Shown: positions 38,900-48,236 of the stretch, piece by piece
How positions within the stretch are numbered: the first letter of the stretch is position 1
Layout of the letters: each line of letters opens with the position of its first letter
Assembly: GCA_017467885.1 (NCBI GenBank)
Contig: JAFUKC010000015.1
Coordinates: 62,001-126,000 of the forward strand
Direction: 5' to 3'
Length of the DNA: 64,000 bases
Source: Bacteroidaceae bacterium
Lineage (GTDB): Bacteria; Bacteroidota; Bacteroidia; Bacteroidales; Bacteroidaceae
The notes under the pieces: generated by a model
Told to the model about the DNA's origin: nothing
Database searches by the model: none
Seen by the model: only the letters and a program-made list of their open reading frames with translations
Made by a program: the position numbers and the translations under genes

Positions 38900-40063
38900 T
38901 TATAAATCGTCGGAAAGATACCCTTTCGGCAGGGTTCTACAGTTATACCCAAAGGCCATAGCCTCTCCGTATGCTCCGGCCGACCTGATAGCCAAAATAT
39001 CACCGCGCTCTGTCTGTGGAAGTTTTCTATCCTTACAGAACACATCGGACGATTCGCATATAGGGCCCACAACATCATAAATCTCGTCGGGGCGATCTTC
39101 CGCTGTAAGATTGTCGATTCTGTGATAAGCCTCGTACAATGCAGGACGTACAAGGTCGTTCATGCCGGCATCAACAATTACAAAGCGCTTGCATGTACCA
39201 TGCTTCACATAAATAACTCTTGTTATCAAAGAGCCGCATTGAGCAACAAGGCTGCGCCCCAACTCAAAATGAAGTTGCTGACCGGGGAACAGTTTCAGAT
39301 GCTTTGAATATGTGGCAAAATATCGGGCAAAATCGGGAATAGAGTATTCATCGGGAGCATCGTAGCGGATTCCCAAACCACCACCCACATTTATATGAGG
39401 CAGAATAAGGCCACGCTTCTCGTTAAGCATTGCCTGCAACTCATTCACACGACCACACAAAGCAATAAAATCGTCCATTGCCAGAATCTGTGAACCTATA
39501 TGAAAATGTAAACCTATAAGACTCAGATGATTCTGTGCCTCGATAAAATCTATAACCTCGTCGAGTTGTTCGTAATTTATACCAAACTTATTCTCGGCCA
39601 GGCCCGTTGTGATATTTGAGTGCGTATGAGCAGCCACATTGGGATTCACACGAATTGCAACAGATGCAATCATGGAACGTTCGGCAGCTAATGCCTCAAT
39701 AGCGGCAGCTTCGGGCACCGATTCGATGTTGAAACAGAAAATCCCGGCATCAAGCGATGCCGCAATCTCCTTATCCGTTTTACCAACACCCGCAAAAACA
39801 ATCTTTGACGCAGGTATTCCTGCTGCCAAGGCAGCCTGCACCTCACCACCGCTTACACAATCGGCCCCCATGCCCGAGCGTTGAACAATTTGCAAGAGTC
39901 CCGGATTAAAGTTTGCCTTAACAGCATAATGCACATGGAAACCATCATATTTTGCAGCCTCGTTCTGTGCTACAGACAGTGTCTCGCGCAGAAGCTCGGT
40001 ATCATAGAAATAGAAAGGCGTTTCAATATTGTTGAACGCCTTTAAAGGAAATAGAGTTTTCAT
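38900..40063 (-). CDS. lysA: Diaminopimelate decarboxylase
   Basis: LysA decarboxylates meso-diaminopimelate to L-lysine, with PLP. The 387-residue fold type III enzyme has the PLP lysine in VHYAVKANFNPGLL near residue 49, the HIGSQI motif, GGGLGIRYD and the C-terminal CESSDVFCKDR and AGAYGEAMAFGYN motifs. Its ATG overlaps the lysC stop by four bases (ATGA, 40060-40063), so the first and last enzymes of the lysine branch are translationally coupled. Confidence 0.96.
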   Translation of the reverse strand: MKTLFPLKAFNNIETPFYFYDTELLRETLSVAQNEAAKYDGFHVHYAVKANFNPGLLQIVQRSGMGADCVSGGEVQAALAAGIPASKIVFAGVGKTDKEIAASLDAGIFCFNIESVPEAAAIEALAAERSMIASVAIRVNPNVAAHTHSNITTGLAENKFGINYEQLDEVIDFIEAQNHLSLIGLHFHIGSQILAMDDFIALCGRVNELQAMLNEKRGLILPHINVGGGLGIRYDAPDEYSIPDFARYFATYSKHLKLFPGQQLHFELGRSLVAQCGSLITRVIYVKHGTCKRFVIVDAGMNDLVRPALYEAYHRIDNLTAEDRPDEIYDVVGPICESSDVFCKDRKLPQTERGDILAIRSAGAYGEAMAFGYNCRTLPKGYLSDDL

Positions 40064-41385
40064 TTTTCAGTATTGAAAATTGTTTCACTGAGCGAACGCA
40101 AAGCACGCTCCTTATCTTCCTCGCGCACAAGGAACGAAATATTGTAGTTGCTACCGCCATAGGAAACCATTCGCACCGGAATATCTTTCATTGCAGCCAT
40201 TGCACGCGACTCGAAACCTATATTTTCCCAATTCAAGTCACCCACAACACAAATTATACACATATTGCGGTCGATGGTTACAGTTCCATACTTTTGCAAT
40301 TCGTCTACAATATCATCAAGTTTACGATCGTCATCGATTGACACCGACACACCCACTTCCGATGTACATATCATATCGATTGATGTGCGATAAGTTTCGA
40401 ACACCTCGAACACCTTACGCAAAAAACCATAGGCCAACAACATACGTCCCGACTTAATCTTTACGGCAGTAATACCGTCCTTTGCTGCAATAGCTTTGAT
40501 TTCTCCGGGATTTGTCAGGTTGTTATCTATGAGAGTACCTTCAGCCTTCGGGTCCATTGTATTGAGCAGACGGACAGGGGTTCCTGTGAGTTTTGCAGGC
40601 AGGATACACGTAGGATGAAGAATCTTCGCACCAAAATAGGCCAACTCGGCCGACTCCTCGAAATGAAGATGACGTACCGGTGAAGTGTTATCCACTATAC
40701 GCGGATCGTTATTATGCATTCCATCAATATCGGTCCAAATCTGAACCTCGGCAGCCTTGACAGCTGCACCCAACAATGTTGCAGTGTAGTCGCTGCCGCC
40801 ACGTTGCAGATTGTCGATATTGCCCAAATGATTTATACATACGAAGCCCTGTGCTATATATATTTTGCCTTTTGCCTCTAAATCGACCAACGGTAATATA
40901 TGTTCGCGGATGTAGGCAAGGTCGGGCTCGCCATTCGACGAAAGACGCATAAAATCGAACGAGTTCAATAATGTTACATCTATGCCCAGTTCCTGCATAT
41001 AAAGGGCTACCATATTTGTAGACATAATCTCGCCTTGCGCAATTATCTCCTTTTCAAGATCAACAGTAAGAGGCTTATATGCAAGCGTACGCAAATGATT
41101 GAAAATTTCAGAAATTTTTGTATTTGCAGCCTCCGCATATTCGGGAGTCGAATATAAATCTCTAATGGTATGCTTGTATTTATCCTGCAATATTGTTGAG
41201 AATTCACATGCACCGGTTGCATTTCCGTTACGCAGATAATTTGCAAATTCTATAAGCGAATTAGTGGTACCCGACATTGCAGAGAGAACCACAATCTTGG
41301 TCTCGCCATCAGATATCAGATTAACAACGCTTTTAATTCTATCGGCCGACCCGACCGATGTTCCTCCAAATTTTAAAACCTTCAT
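40060..41385 (-). CDS. lysC: Aspartate kinase, monofunctional
   Basis: Aspartokinase phosphorylates aspartate, the entry to lysine, threonine and methionine synthesis. The start at 41385 (MKVLKFGGTSVGSADRI) gives 441 residues; the 35 codons upstream are not family-like and overlap ftsE. It has KFGGTSVG, the LNSFDFMRLSS region, GRGGSDYTA-type motif as QRGGSDYTATLLG, and two C-terminal ACT domains (from about residue 300) with SEVGVSVSIDD, which suggest lysine feedback. No homoserine dehydrogenase is fused, unlike ThrA. Confidence 0.95.
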   Translation of the reverse strand: MKVLKFGGTSVGSADRIKSVVNLISDGETKIVVLSAMSGTTNSLIEFANYLRNGNATGACEFSTILQDKYKHTIRDLYSTPEYAEAANTKISEIFNHLRTLAYKPLTVDLEKEIIAQGEIMSTNMVALYMQELGIDVTLLNSFDFMRLSSNGEPDLAYIREHILPLVDLEAKGKIYIAQGFVCINHLGNIDNLQRGGSDYTATLLGAAVKAAEVQIWTDIDGMHNNDPRIVDNTSPVRHLHFEESAELAYFGAKILHPTCILPAKLTGTPVRLLNTMDPKAEGTLIDNNLTNPGEIKAIAAKDGITAVKIKSGRMLLAYGFLRKVFEVFETYRTSIDMICTSEVGVSVSIDDDRKLDDIVDELQKYGTVTIDRNMCIICVVGDLNWENIGFESRAMAAMKDIPVRMVSYGGSNYNISFLVREEDKERALRSLSETIFNTEK

Positions 41386-41416
41386 CTGTATATGATTATT
41401 TAAAGTTATCCTATTA

Positions 41417-42151
41417 TCATTCATTATCACTTGCGACATCATCATTTGAAATTGTATCCTGCACATTTGCCTCTTTTGCATTTCGCACAATATGCACTCG
41501 CCCGTCTTTGCATCGCAACTCCCCTGCCGGATATGCCGACAGCCACTGTTCGTTATGTGTAATCATCAAGACAGCAGTATTCTCTTCCTTGCAAATGGTA
41601 TGCAACAAACGCATGATGTAGTTACCTGTTTCACTATCAAGATTTCCTGTTGGTTCATCGGCAAGCAGCAATGCAGGACGATTCAGTATAGCACGCGCAA
41701 TGACTATACGCTGTTGCTCTCCACCCGAGAGTTCATGTGGCATCTTGTACCCTTTTTGTGGCAAACCAACGAGTTCAAGCACCTCACCGATACGTTTATC
41801 GCGCTCGCGAGCACTCTTCCACCCTGTAGAACGCAATACAAAATCGAGATTTGCATGAACGGTGCGGTCGGTTAAGAGTTGAAAATCCTGAAAAACTATA
41901 CCGATGCGCTTACGTAACTCGGGCAATCTGCTGCGACGCATATTCTTCATATCGAATTCATCGAACATTATAGCTTCGCCCGAATGGATATCCACCTCGC
42001 CATACATAGTTTTCAGCAATGATGATTTTCCCGAACCTACAGTACCCACAAGATATACAAATTCACCGGACTCCAATGTAAACGTCACATCTTCCAAAAT
42101 TATTTTGGAATCTATATGAATGTCTACACCTTTGTATTTTATAATCGACAT
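41417..42151 (-). CDS. ftsE: FtsE-like ABC transporter ATP-binding protein
   Basis: The 244-residue ATPase has Walker A GTVGSGKSS, a Q-loop in IGIVFQDFQLL, the signature LSGGEQQRIVIARAI, Walker B LLADEPTGNLD and the His switch ITHNEQ. The ALLLADEPTGNLD region and small size resemble FtsE, which with FtsX controls cell-wall hydrolases at the septum. ftsX is not adjacent. lysC follows after 31 bases on the same strand, so the three genes ftsE, lysC and lysA may share a transcript. Confidence 0.8.
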   Translation of the reverse strand: MSIIKYKGVDIHIDSKIILEDVTFTLESGEFVYLVGTVGSGKSSLLKTMYGEVDIHSGEAIMFDEFDMKNMRRSRLPELRKRIGIVFQDFQLLTDRTVHANLDFVLRSTGWKSARERDKRIGEVLELVGLPQKGYKMPHELSGGEQQRIVIARAILNRPALLLADEPTGNLDSETGNYIMRLLHTICKEENTAVLMITHNEQWLSAYPAGELRCKDGRVHIVRNAKEANVQDTISNDDVASDNE

Positions 42152-42376
42152 ATTAAGCTGTTATGCGGTTTAGATAATTTTACGCGAAGATATGTACATT
42201 TTTCACAAAAAACAACAAGAGATTATAATTTCGATATAATAAAAATATTTAAACAATATTTTTGTTGCCCGGAAAATGAAAAAGTATCAAATAAAAGTTG
42301 TTACTTTGCAGCAAAATTGCCTGTAACGAAGGCCGCACAACAAATATAATACATTATTCATTTTACCGTAATACCG

Positions 42377-43276
42377 ATGCCAAACACTATATACACATCG
42401 GTGCTGTTTTCAAAAGCACCAAAATATTTATTGGAGAAAAGAAACCAGATAATAATGGTACTTTTCGTTTCAATTTTTGCCATAGTGTTCATTAACATTT
42501 TTAAACCCTTTTCATCGGATCAATGGATTACAGCAAAGGGATTCACCGCAACAATGTACTTTGTATGGTCATCGTTCCTCGTTCTTCTTGGAATGATTGT
42601 TGTGGCAATAAGTCGTGTAATAATGTATAAATACTCGTTGAAGCCGACACACAAGATAACCAACATAAAATATATAATTTGGATATTTGTGGAACTGTTG
42701 CTTCTTGCCGGCGCATTCACCATACTTGCCATAATAACCACTCGCCGGGGAAACATTATTCTTAACTCCTACGACCCATTGATTATATACATTCAGGCCC
42801 TTAAAAATACAGCCTTTATATTATTCGTTCCATATTTGATAAGTATCCTATACTTCTCGTATAAGGAAAAAACGGCAAAGCTCAAGGAACTTATGAACGA
42901 GAATATAGGTTTTAAAGGGAGTTCGCTCATTTCATTCCGCGACGAGCGTGGAGTGCTTCAGCTATCGGTGGCAAAAGAGAACCTGCTGTACATTGAATCG
43001 GCCGACAACTATATATGCATTTGGTACATGAAGAACGAAATGCTGAAGAAACAGTTGCTTCGTATAACCATGAAAGAGATATGCGAACAACTAGCCGACA
43101 CGAATCTGGTACGTTGCCACCGTTCGTATATCGTAAATCTTGATTTGGTTAAGGTTATGCGACGCGAAAAAGAAAACATGTTCCTTGAACTGGGTGTACC
43201 AAACATTAAAGAGATACCGATATCAAAGACCTATGGCGAACAGGTGTTGCGTCGCCTTATGCCTATAGACAGATAA
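42377..43276 (+). CDS. Membrane-anchored LytTR transcriptional regulator
   Basis: The 299-residue protein has four hydrophobic helices (about residues 25-43, 58-82, 98-118, 138-160), a short linker (KEKTAKLKELMNEN), then a LytTR DNA-binding domain (about 190-295) marked by LLYIESADNYICIWY, RCHRSYIVNLDLV and EIPISKTYGEQV. It has no receiver domain and no sensor kinase is nearby, so it is likely a one-component regulator that senses a membrane or periplasmic signal directly. purN follows after 13 bases. Confidence 0.85.
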   Translation: MPNTIYTSVLFSKAPKYLLEKRNQIIMVLFVSIFAIVFINIFKPFSSDQWITAKGFTATMYFVWSSFLVLLGMIVVAISRVIMYKYSLKPTHKITNIKYIIWIFVELLLLAGAFTILAIITTRRGNIILNSYDPLIIYIQALKNTAFILFVPYLISILYFSYKEKTAKLKELMNENIGFKGSSLISFRDERGVLQLSVAKENLLYIESADNYICIWYMKNEMLKKQLLRITMKEICEQLADTNLVRCHRSYIVNLDLVKVMRREKENMFLELGVPNIKEIPISKTYGEQVLRRLMPIDR

Positions 43277-43289
43277 AGAGCAGATTAAC

Positions 43290-43859
43290 ATGAAAAGAAT
43301 AGCAATTTTTGCCTCGGGAAGCGGCTCTAATGCCGAAAATATTGCCAACTATTTTGCAAATTCAGACAGCGTTCAGGTGGCACTCATTGTAGCCAACAAT
43401 CCAAATGCTTTTGTACTCGAACGAGCCAAACGTCTTGGCATTGAATCGGTTGTTGTCACAAAGGACGAATTCAAGGCTGCTGACGGATTAATAACAACAC
43501 TGCACGAACACAACATCGATTTCATCGTACTTGCCGGTTTCTTATTGCTGGTACCGGCGAAACTGATTGCCGAATACCCCGGACGTATTGTAAACATACA
43601 TCCGGCTCTGCTACCCAAACATGGAGGTAAAGGGATGTATGGCGACCATGTCCACGAGGCGGTTGTTGCTGCCGGTGACAAAGAAAGCGGTATAACAATT
43701 CATCTTATAGATGAGAACTACGACCAAGGAACCACCTTCTTTCAGGCAACATGCCCTGTGTATCCCGGAGATACGGCACATGATGTTGCCGAAAAGGTAC
43801 ATGCATTGGAATACAAACATTTCCCAAGAGTAATAGACGAAATACTGCAACAACTCTGA
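43290..43859 (+). CDS. purN: Phosphoribosylglycinamide formyltransferase
   Basis: PurN transfers a formyl group from 10-formyltetrahydrofolate to GAR in purine synthesis. The 189-residue protein has FASGSGSNAENI at the N-terminus, the folate/catalytic motif VNIHPALLPKHGGKGMYG and the Asp in HLIDENYDQG. It is co-directional with the LytTR gene (13-base gap) and ends at a strong terminator. Its cofactor depends on FolC (23.4 kb) and one-carbon units from the glycine cleavage system downstream. Confidence 0.96.
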   Translation: MKRIAIFASGSGSNAENIANYFANSDSVQVALIVANNPNAFVLERAKRLGIESVVVTKDEFKAADGLITTLHEHNIDFIVLAGFLLLVPAKLIAEYPGRIVNIHPALLPKHGGKGMYGDHVHEAVVAAGDKESGITIHLIDENYDQGTTFFQATCPVYPGDTAHDVAEKVHALEYKHFPRVIDEILQQL

Positions 43860-43860
43860 T

Positions 43861-43897
43861 AAAAAAGACGCTTCACAAATTGTGAAGCGTCTTTTTT
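43861..43897. terminator. Bidirectional terminator between purN and gcvPB
   Basis: A 17-bp perfect stem with an A6 start and T6 end: AAAAAAGACGCTTCACA (43861-43877), loop AAT, and its complement (43881-43897). It starts right after the purN stop and lies 20 bases beyond the gcvPB stop on the other strand. Confidence 0.88.
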
Positions 43898-43917
43898 ATC
43901 AGAGCCTGTTTAAGGAA

Positions 43918-45384
43918 TCAGCCTTTCATCTGTTTGTAGGTTGTCTTCGGGAAACGAGCTGCTGTAGTTTCGTCAAGACGACGCACCGGTGTTGTGTGCG
44001 GAGCACTCTTTACAACATCGGGATTCTCTATAGCCTCTTTTGCAACTTTCTTCATTACAGCTATAAATTCGTCGAGTGTCTCCTTGCTCTCGGTCTCGGT
44101 TGGTTCAATCATTATACTCTGATGGAACAATAACGGGAAATATATCGTGGGAGCATGATAACCATAGTCGAGCAAACGTTTTGCTATATCAAGAGTTGTA
44201 ACACCGGTCGATTTATCGGCAAGACCGTCGAAAACAAACTCGTGTTTGCATACACCCTCTATAGGCAAATAATATTCACTCTTTAGCGACTCTTTAACAT
44301 AGTTTGCATTGAGTACTGCAAGCGGACCTACCATTTTCACATTCTCACGTCCAAGCGTAAGTATGTATGTATAGGCACGTATAATTACACCAAAGTTACC
44401 AAGGAAATTAGAAACAGAGCCTGCCGAATTATCATCGGTGTGCAAATAGAAACGTCCTTCTGAATCCTTCTTAACCTGCGGATTGGGCAGATATGCCTCT
44501 AAACCGGCACGAACACCCACCGGACCATCACCGGGACCGCCACCACCATGAGGAGTAGAGAATGTCTTATGCAGATTGATGTGCATAATATCGAAGCCCA
44601 TATCACCCGGACGGCACTTTCCAAGCACCGCATTAAGATTGGCTCCATCGTAATAGAGCAAACCTCCGCACTCGTGCACAAGACGTGAAATCTCGGGAAT
44701 TTCGGTTTCAAATATACCCAACGTGTTAGGGTTGGTCATCATAATACCTGCAATTGTATCATCGAGCAAAGGCTTCAAATCCTCTACATCCACAGTTCCG
44801 TTGGCTGTAGATTTAACCTCGACAATCTCAAGGCCGCAAACGGCAGCACTTGCCGGATTAGTACCATGCGCACTATCGGGAACAATAACCTTTGTACGTT
44901 TCAAATCGCCACGCTGAATGTGATACTGACGCATAATCATCAATCCCGTAAGCTCGCCATGAGCACCGGCGTAGGGGTTGAGCGTAAATGCAGAAAGTCC
45001 GCTTATCTCGGCAAGTGATTCGGCAAGGTTATAATAGACTTCTAACGCGCCTTGTACCGCCTCGGACGGCATAGCCGGATGCAAAGAGGTAAACAACGGA
45101 TGGGAAGCCATCTCCTCGTTAATACGTGGATTGTACTTCATTGTACAACTGCCCAAAGGATAAAAACCTGTATCGACACCGAAATTCTTGTTTGAAAGAT
45201 TGGTGTAGTGACGAACTACATCGAATTCGGTTACCTCGGGCAGTTCGGGTGTTGTCTCACGCTTCAGACCTGCGGGAATACCGCTGCACATACAATATCC
45301 GTCAAACTCATTTTTAGGAAGTGAATATCCCACACGACCCTCTTTCGAGAGTTCAAAAATCAATTTATCATAATTGCGTATCAT
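43918..45384 (-). CDS. gcvPB: Glycine dehydrogenase (decarboxylating) subunit 2
   Basis: This is the PLP-bearing half of the split P-protein. With GcvPA it decarboxylates glycine and passes the methylamine to lipoyl-GcvH. The 488-residue protein has the PLP lysine in INLHKTFSTPHGGGGPG (near residue 270), PLGSCTMKYNPR near residue 80 and DSAHGTNPASAA. It is the last gene of the gcv operon, 17 bases after gcvPA. Confidence 0.96.
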   Translation of the reverse strand: MIRNYDKLIFELSKEGRVGYSLPKNEFDGYCMCSGIPAGLKRETTPELPEVTEFDVVRHYTNLSNKNFGVDTGFYPLGSCTMKYNPRINEEMASHPLFTSLHPAMPSEAVQGALEVYYNLAESLAEISGLSAFTLNPYAGAHGELTGLMIMRQYHIQRGDLKRTKVIVPDSAHGTNPASAAVCGLEIVEVKSTANGTVDVEDLKPLLDDTIAGIMMTNPNTLGIFETEIPEISRLVHECGGLLYYDGANLNAVLGKCRPGDMGFDIMHINLHKTFSTPHGGGGPGDGPVGVRAGLEAYLPNPQVKKDSEGRFYLHTDDNSAGSVSNFLGNFGVIIRAYTYILTLGRENVKMVGPLAVLNANYVKESLKSEYYLPIEGVCKHEFVFDGLADKSTGVTTLDIAKRLLDYGYHAPTIYFPLLFHQSIMIEPTETESKETLDEFIAVMKKVAKEAIENPDVVKSAPHTTPVRRLDETTAARFPKTTYKQMKG

Positions 45385-45401
45385 AGAATATCCTCCTTCG
45401 T

Positions 45402-46718
45402 TTAAATGTTCTTAATAGTTTCTACAAGCATATCTATCTGTGCCTTTGTACGTTGTTCGGTAACACACAGCAACAGCATATCATCTGCTATACGCACACC
45501 GCCAAGAATACCTTTCTGTAAAAGTGCGGCCTGTATCTGCTTGGGACAAACAGTTGTCTTAACTGCAAATTCGTTCAAGAAAGGTTTGTCGAATGCCATT
45601 GTACATTTGCCTGTAGCCACAAGCTGCTCGGCCAAATAGTGAGCACCTGCATAAGAAAGTTTGTTAACCTCTTTCAGACCCTTGTTACCCATCAATGACA
45701 TGTATATAGTTACATATAATGCCATAAGTGATTGATTGGAACAGATATTACTATTGGCCTTCTCGCGACGAATATGTTGCTCGCGCGCCTGCAAAGTAAG
45801 CACAAATGCACGTTTACCGTCTACATCGGTAGTACTGCCGACAATTCGTCCCGGCAGTTTACGTACAAGTGCATTGGTACATGCCAGATAACCAACATAG
45901 GGACCTCCGTAACTCATAGGTATACCTAATGTCTGGCCGTCACCGCAAGCCACATCAGCACCCCATTCGGCCGGAGTCTTAAGCACTGCAAGTGCCGAAG
46001 GATTGGCATTCATAACCATCAGTGCCTTTTTTGAATGACACATATCGGCAACACCGCTGTAATCCTCGATTATGCCATAGAAGTTGGGTTGTGCAAGAAT
46101 AACACCTGCAACATCATCACCGGCAAGTTTCGCCTGCAAATCGGCCAAATCGGTGACACCATCCTTTTCAACAACAGTTTCAACAACCACACCGTTATAT
46201 TTGGCGTATGTCTCTACAACCGCGCGCACACGTGGATTCACTGTTGCCGAGAGAAGTACCTTATTGCGTTTTTTTGCAGCAGCAACGCACATCATCATAG
46301 CCTCGGCAGTAGCAGTGCAACCATCATACATAGAAGCATTGGTTACATCCATTCCGGTAAGTTCGCATATCATTGACTGATACTCGAATATGTATTGCAA
46401 TGTTCCTTGCGATATTTCGGGCTGATAGGGAGTATAGGCTGTGAGAAACTCGCCGCGCGAAATAATCGGATTGATTATAGAGGGCGAATAGTGGTCCTCT
46501 ACACCGGCACCGGCAAAACAAACAAGTTGTGAGTTCTTCTTGCCAAGAGTATCAAAGAAACTGCGTATCTCCACCTCGGACATGGCTTCGGGGAGAGCAA
46601 ATTCACGTTTGAACAGCAGTTGCTCGGGAATTTCGCCGTAGAGTTCATCCATCGACTTCAAGCCGGCAACAGACAGCATCTGTTCAATATCGTCTTGCGT
46701 ATGTGGAAAATATTTCAT
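45402..46718 (-). CDS. gcvPA: Glycine dehydrogenase (decarboxylating) subunit 1
   Basis: The N-terminal half of the split P-protein, 438 residues from the start at 46718 (MKYFPHTQDDIEQMLSVAG). Upstream in-frame sequence overlaps gcvH and is not family-like. It has FAGAGVEDHYSP, TAYTPYQPEISQGTLQ, and the GIPMSYGGPYVGYLAC and REQHIRREKANSNICS motifs. gcvH ends 14 bases upstream and gcvPB starts 17 bases downstream. Many Bacteroides have a single fused P-protein instead, so the split form is notable. Confidence 0.95.
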   Translation of the reverse strand: MKYFPHTQDDIEQMLSVAGLKSMDELYGEIPEQLLFKREFALPEAMSEVEIRSFFDTLGKKNSQLVCFAGAGVEDHYSPSIINPIISRGEFLTAYTPYQPEISQGTLQYIFEYQSMICELTGMDVTNASMYDGCTATAEAMMMCVAAAKKRNKVLLSATVNPRVRAVVETYAKYNGVVVETVVEKDGVTDLADLQAKLAGDDVAGVILAQPNFYGIIEDYSGVADMCHSKKALMVMNANPSALAVLKTPAEWGADVACGDGQTLGIPMSYGGPYVGYLACTNALVRKLPGRIVGSTTDVDGKRAFVLTLQAREQHIRREKANSNICSNQSLMALYVTIYMSLMGNKGLKEVNKLSYAGAHYLAEQLVATGKCTMAFDKPFLNEFAVKTTVCPKQIQAALLQKGILGGVRIADDMLLLCVTEQRTKAQIDMLVETIKNI

Positions 46719-46732
46719 CGGTTCCTTATTTA

Positions 46733-47113
46733 TTATTCGCCGATAAATGCTTTGTAAGCAGCTGCATCCATCAATTTTTGAGCCTCTGAAGCATCGGATA
46801 ACTGCACTTTGATAATCCAATTTGCATAAGGATCGGCATTTACCAATTCGGGAGAATCGTTAAGAGCCTCGTTAACCTCTACAACTGTACCGCTTACAGG
46901 AGAGATAAGGTCGCTGGCAGCTTTCACGCTCTCGACAGCACCAAAATCTTCACCGGCTTCAACCTCGTCGTCTACATCGGGCATATCCACATAAACAACG
47001 TTGCCAAGCTCGTGCTGTGCATAATCTGTGATACCTACATAACCGAACTCTCCTTCGATTTTTACATACTCGTGTGACTCTGCATAAAAGAGACCTTCTA
47101 CAATCTTACTCAT
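46733..47113 (-). CDS. gcvH: Glycine cleavage system H protein
   Basis: GcvH carries the lipoyl arm that shuttles aminomethyl groups between P, T and L proteins. The 126-residue protein has GITDYAQHELGNVVYVDMP and the lipoylation Lys in GAVESVKAASDLISPVSG (residue 64 region). The upstream lplA product probably attaches the lipoate. It lies 29 bases after gcvT and 14 bases before gcvPA. Confidence 0.97.
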   Translation of the reverse strand: MSKIVEGLFYAESHEYVKIEGEFGYVGITDYAQHELGNVVYVDMPDVDDEVEAGEDFGAVESVKAASDLISPVSGTVVEVNEALNDSPELVNADPYANWIIKVQLSDASEAQKLMDAAAYKAFIGE

Positions 47114-47142
47114 AATTCTATTTTTTAAGATTAATATTATTG

Positions 47143-48234
47143 TTATTTCTTATAATTTTTCTCGTAAAAACGTTTTTTGATAACCACTCCGGGGAATACT
47201 TTTTTGCGAATACGCACGTCAACCTCGGTACCCAGCTTGCCATATTCGGCATCGATAAGTGCCATGCAGACACTCTTTCCTGTAGATATTGAGTTGTAAC
47301 CGGTTGTTACTTGACCTATAACCTTTCCATCAACCTCTACATCGTACCCGTGACGAGGAATTGCCTTATCTTTCAGTTCTATACCGACGATCTTGCGTTT
47401 CAATCCCTCGGCCTTCTGCGCTGCAATAGCCTCTTTACCAATAAAATTCTCTTTCTCGAGTTTCACAAAGATACCCAAGCCGGCCTCAAGCGGAGTAATT
47501 TCGTCGGTAAGTTCATCGCCATAAAGAGGAAGACCAACCTCGAAACGCAAAGTGTCACGACAACCCAAACCGCAAGGAAGAGCTTTGCCACTTGCAACAA
47601 CCTTGTCCCATGCCTCGTTGGTATATGCATGCGAACCGTATATCTCGAAACCATCCTCACCTGTATATCCTGTACGACTTATGATAAGTGTCTCGCCGTT
47701 ATATTCAACCTCTTTGCATGTGTAGAAAGCAAGTTCGGAGCAAGGAATGCCAAGCACATTCTCTACAACCTCTTCACTCCGGGGGCCTTGTATTGCAACC
47801 TGACCATAATATGCACTCTGATGCTCAACAGTTACATCGAAATTCTTTGCATGCTCCATAATCCAAGCAACATCCTTATCGATGTTACCTGCATTGATGA
47901 CAAGAAAGAAGCGTTTTTCGCCCATTTTGTAGACAAGTAAATCATCTACAACACCACCTGTAGGATGCAACATCATTCCATAATATATTTTTCCGTAGGG
48001 TGCATCGGTAATGTCGTTTGTAAAAATATAATTTACAAACTTCTCACTCTCGGGACCTGTGACCAGCACCTCGCCCATGTGTGATACATCGAAGATACCG
48101 CATGCCTGACGAACGGCATTATGTTCCTCTACAATGTTCGTGTACTGAATGGGCATATCAAAGCCACCGAAAGGGCTGATAAGTGCACCTAACGCCACAT
48201 GTTTGTCATAAAGACATGTTCTTTTGTTTTCCAT
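47143..48234 (-). CDS. gcvT: Aminomethyltransferase (glycine cleavage T protein)
   Basis: GcvT releases ammonia and passes the methylene group to tetrahydrofolate. The 363-residue protein has FGGFDMPIQYTNIVEEH, the catalytic Asp in VSHMGEV/GIFDVSHMG (near residue 48), the folate-binding SRTGYTGEDGFE and the C-terminal barrel domain (GYNSISTGKSVCMALI). The start is the ATG at 48234; an upstream TTG in frame is not needed. It starts 2 bases after the lplA stop. Confidence 0.96.
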   Translation of the reverse strand: MENKRTCLYDKHVALGALISPFGGFDMPIQYTNIVEEHNAVRQACGIFDVSHMGEVLVTGPESEKFVNYIFTNDITDAPYGKIYYGMMLHPTGGVVDDLLVYKMGEKRFFLVINAGNIDKDVAWIMEHAKNFDVTVEHQSAYYGQVAIQGPRSEEVVENVLGIPCSELAFYTCKEVEYNGETLIISRTGYTGEDGFEIYGSHAYTNEAWDKVVASGKALPCGLGCRDTLRFEVGLPLYGDELTDEITPLEAGLGIFVKLEKENFIGKEAIAAQKAEGLKRKIVGIELKDKAIPRHGYDVEVDGKVIGQVTTGYNSISTGKSVCMALIDAEYGKLGTEVDVRIRKKVFPGVVIKKRFYEKNYKK

Positions 48235-48236
48235 AA

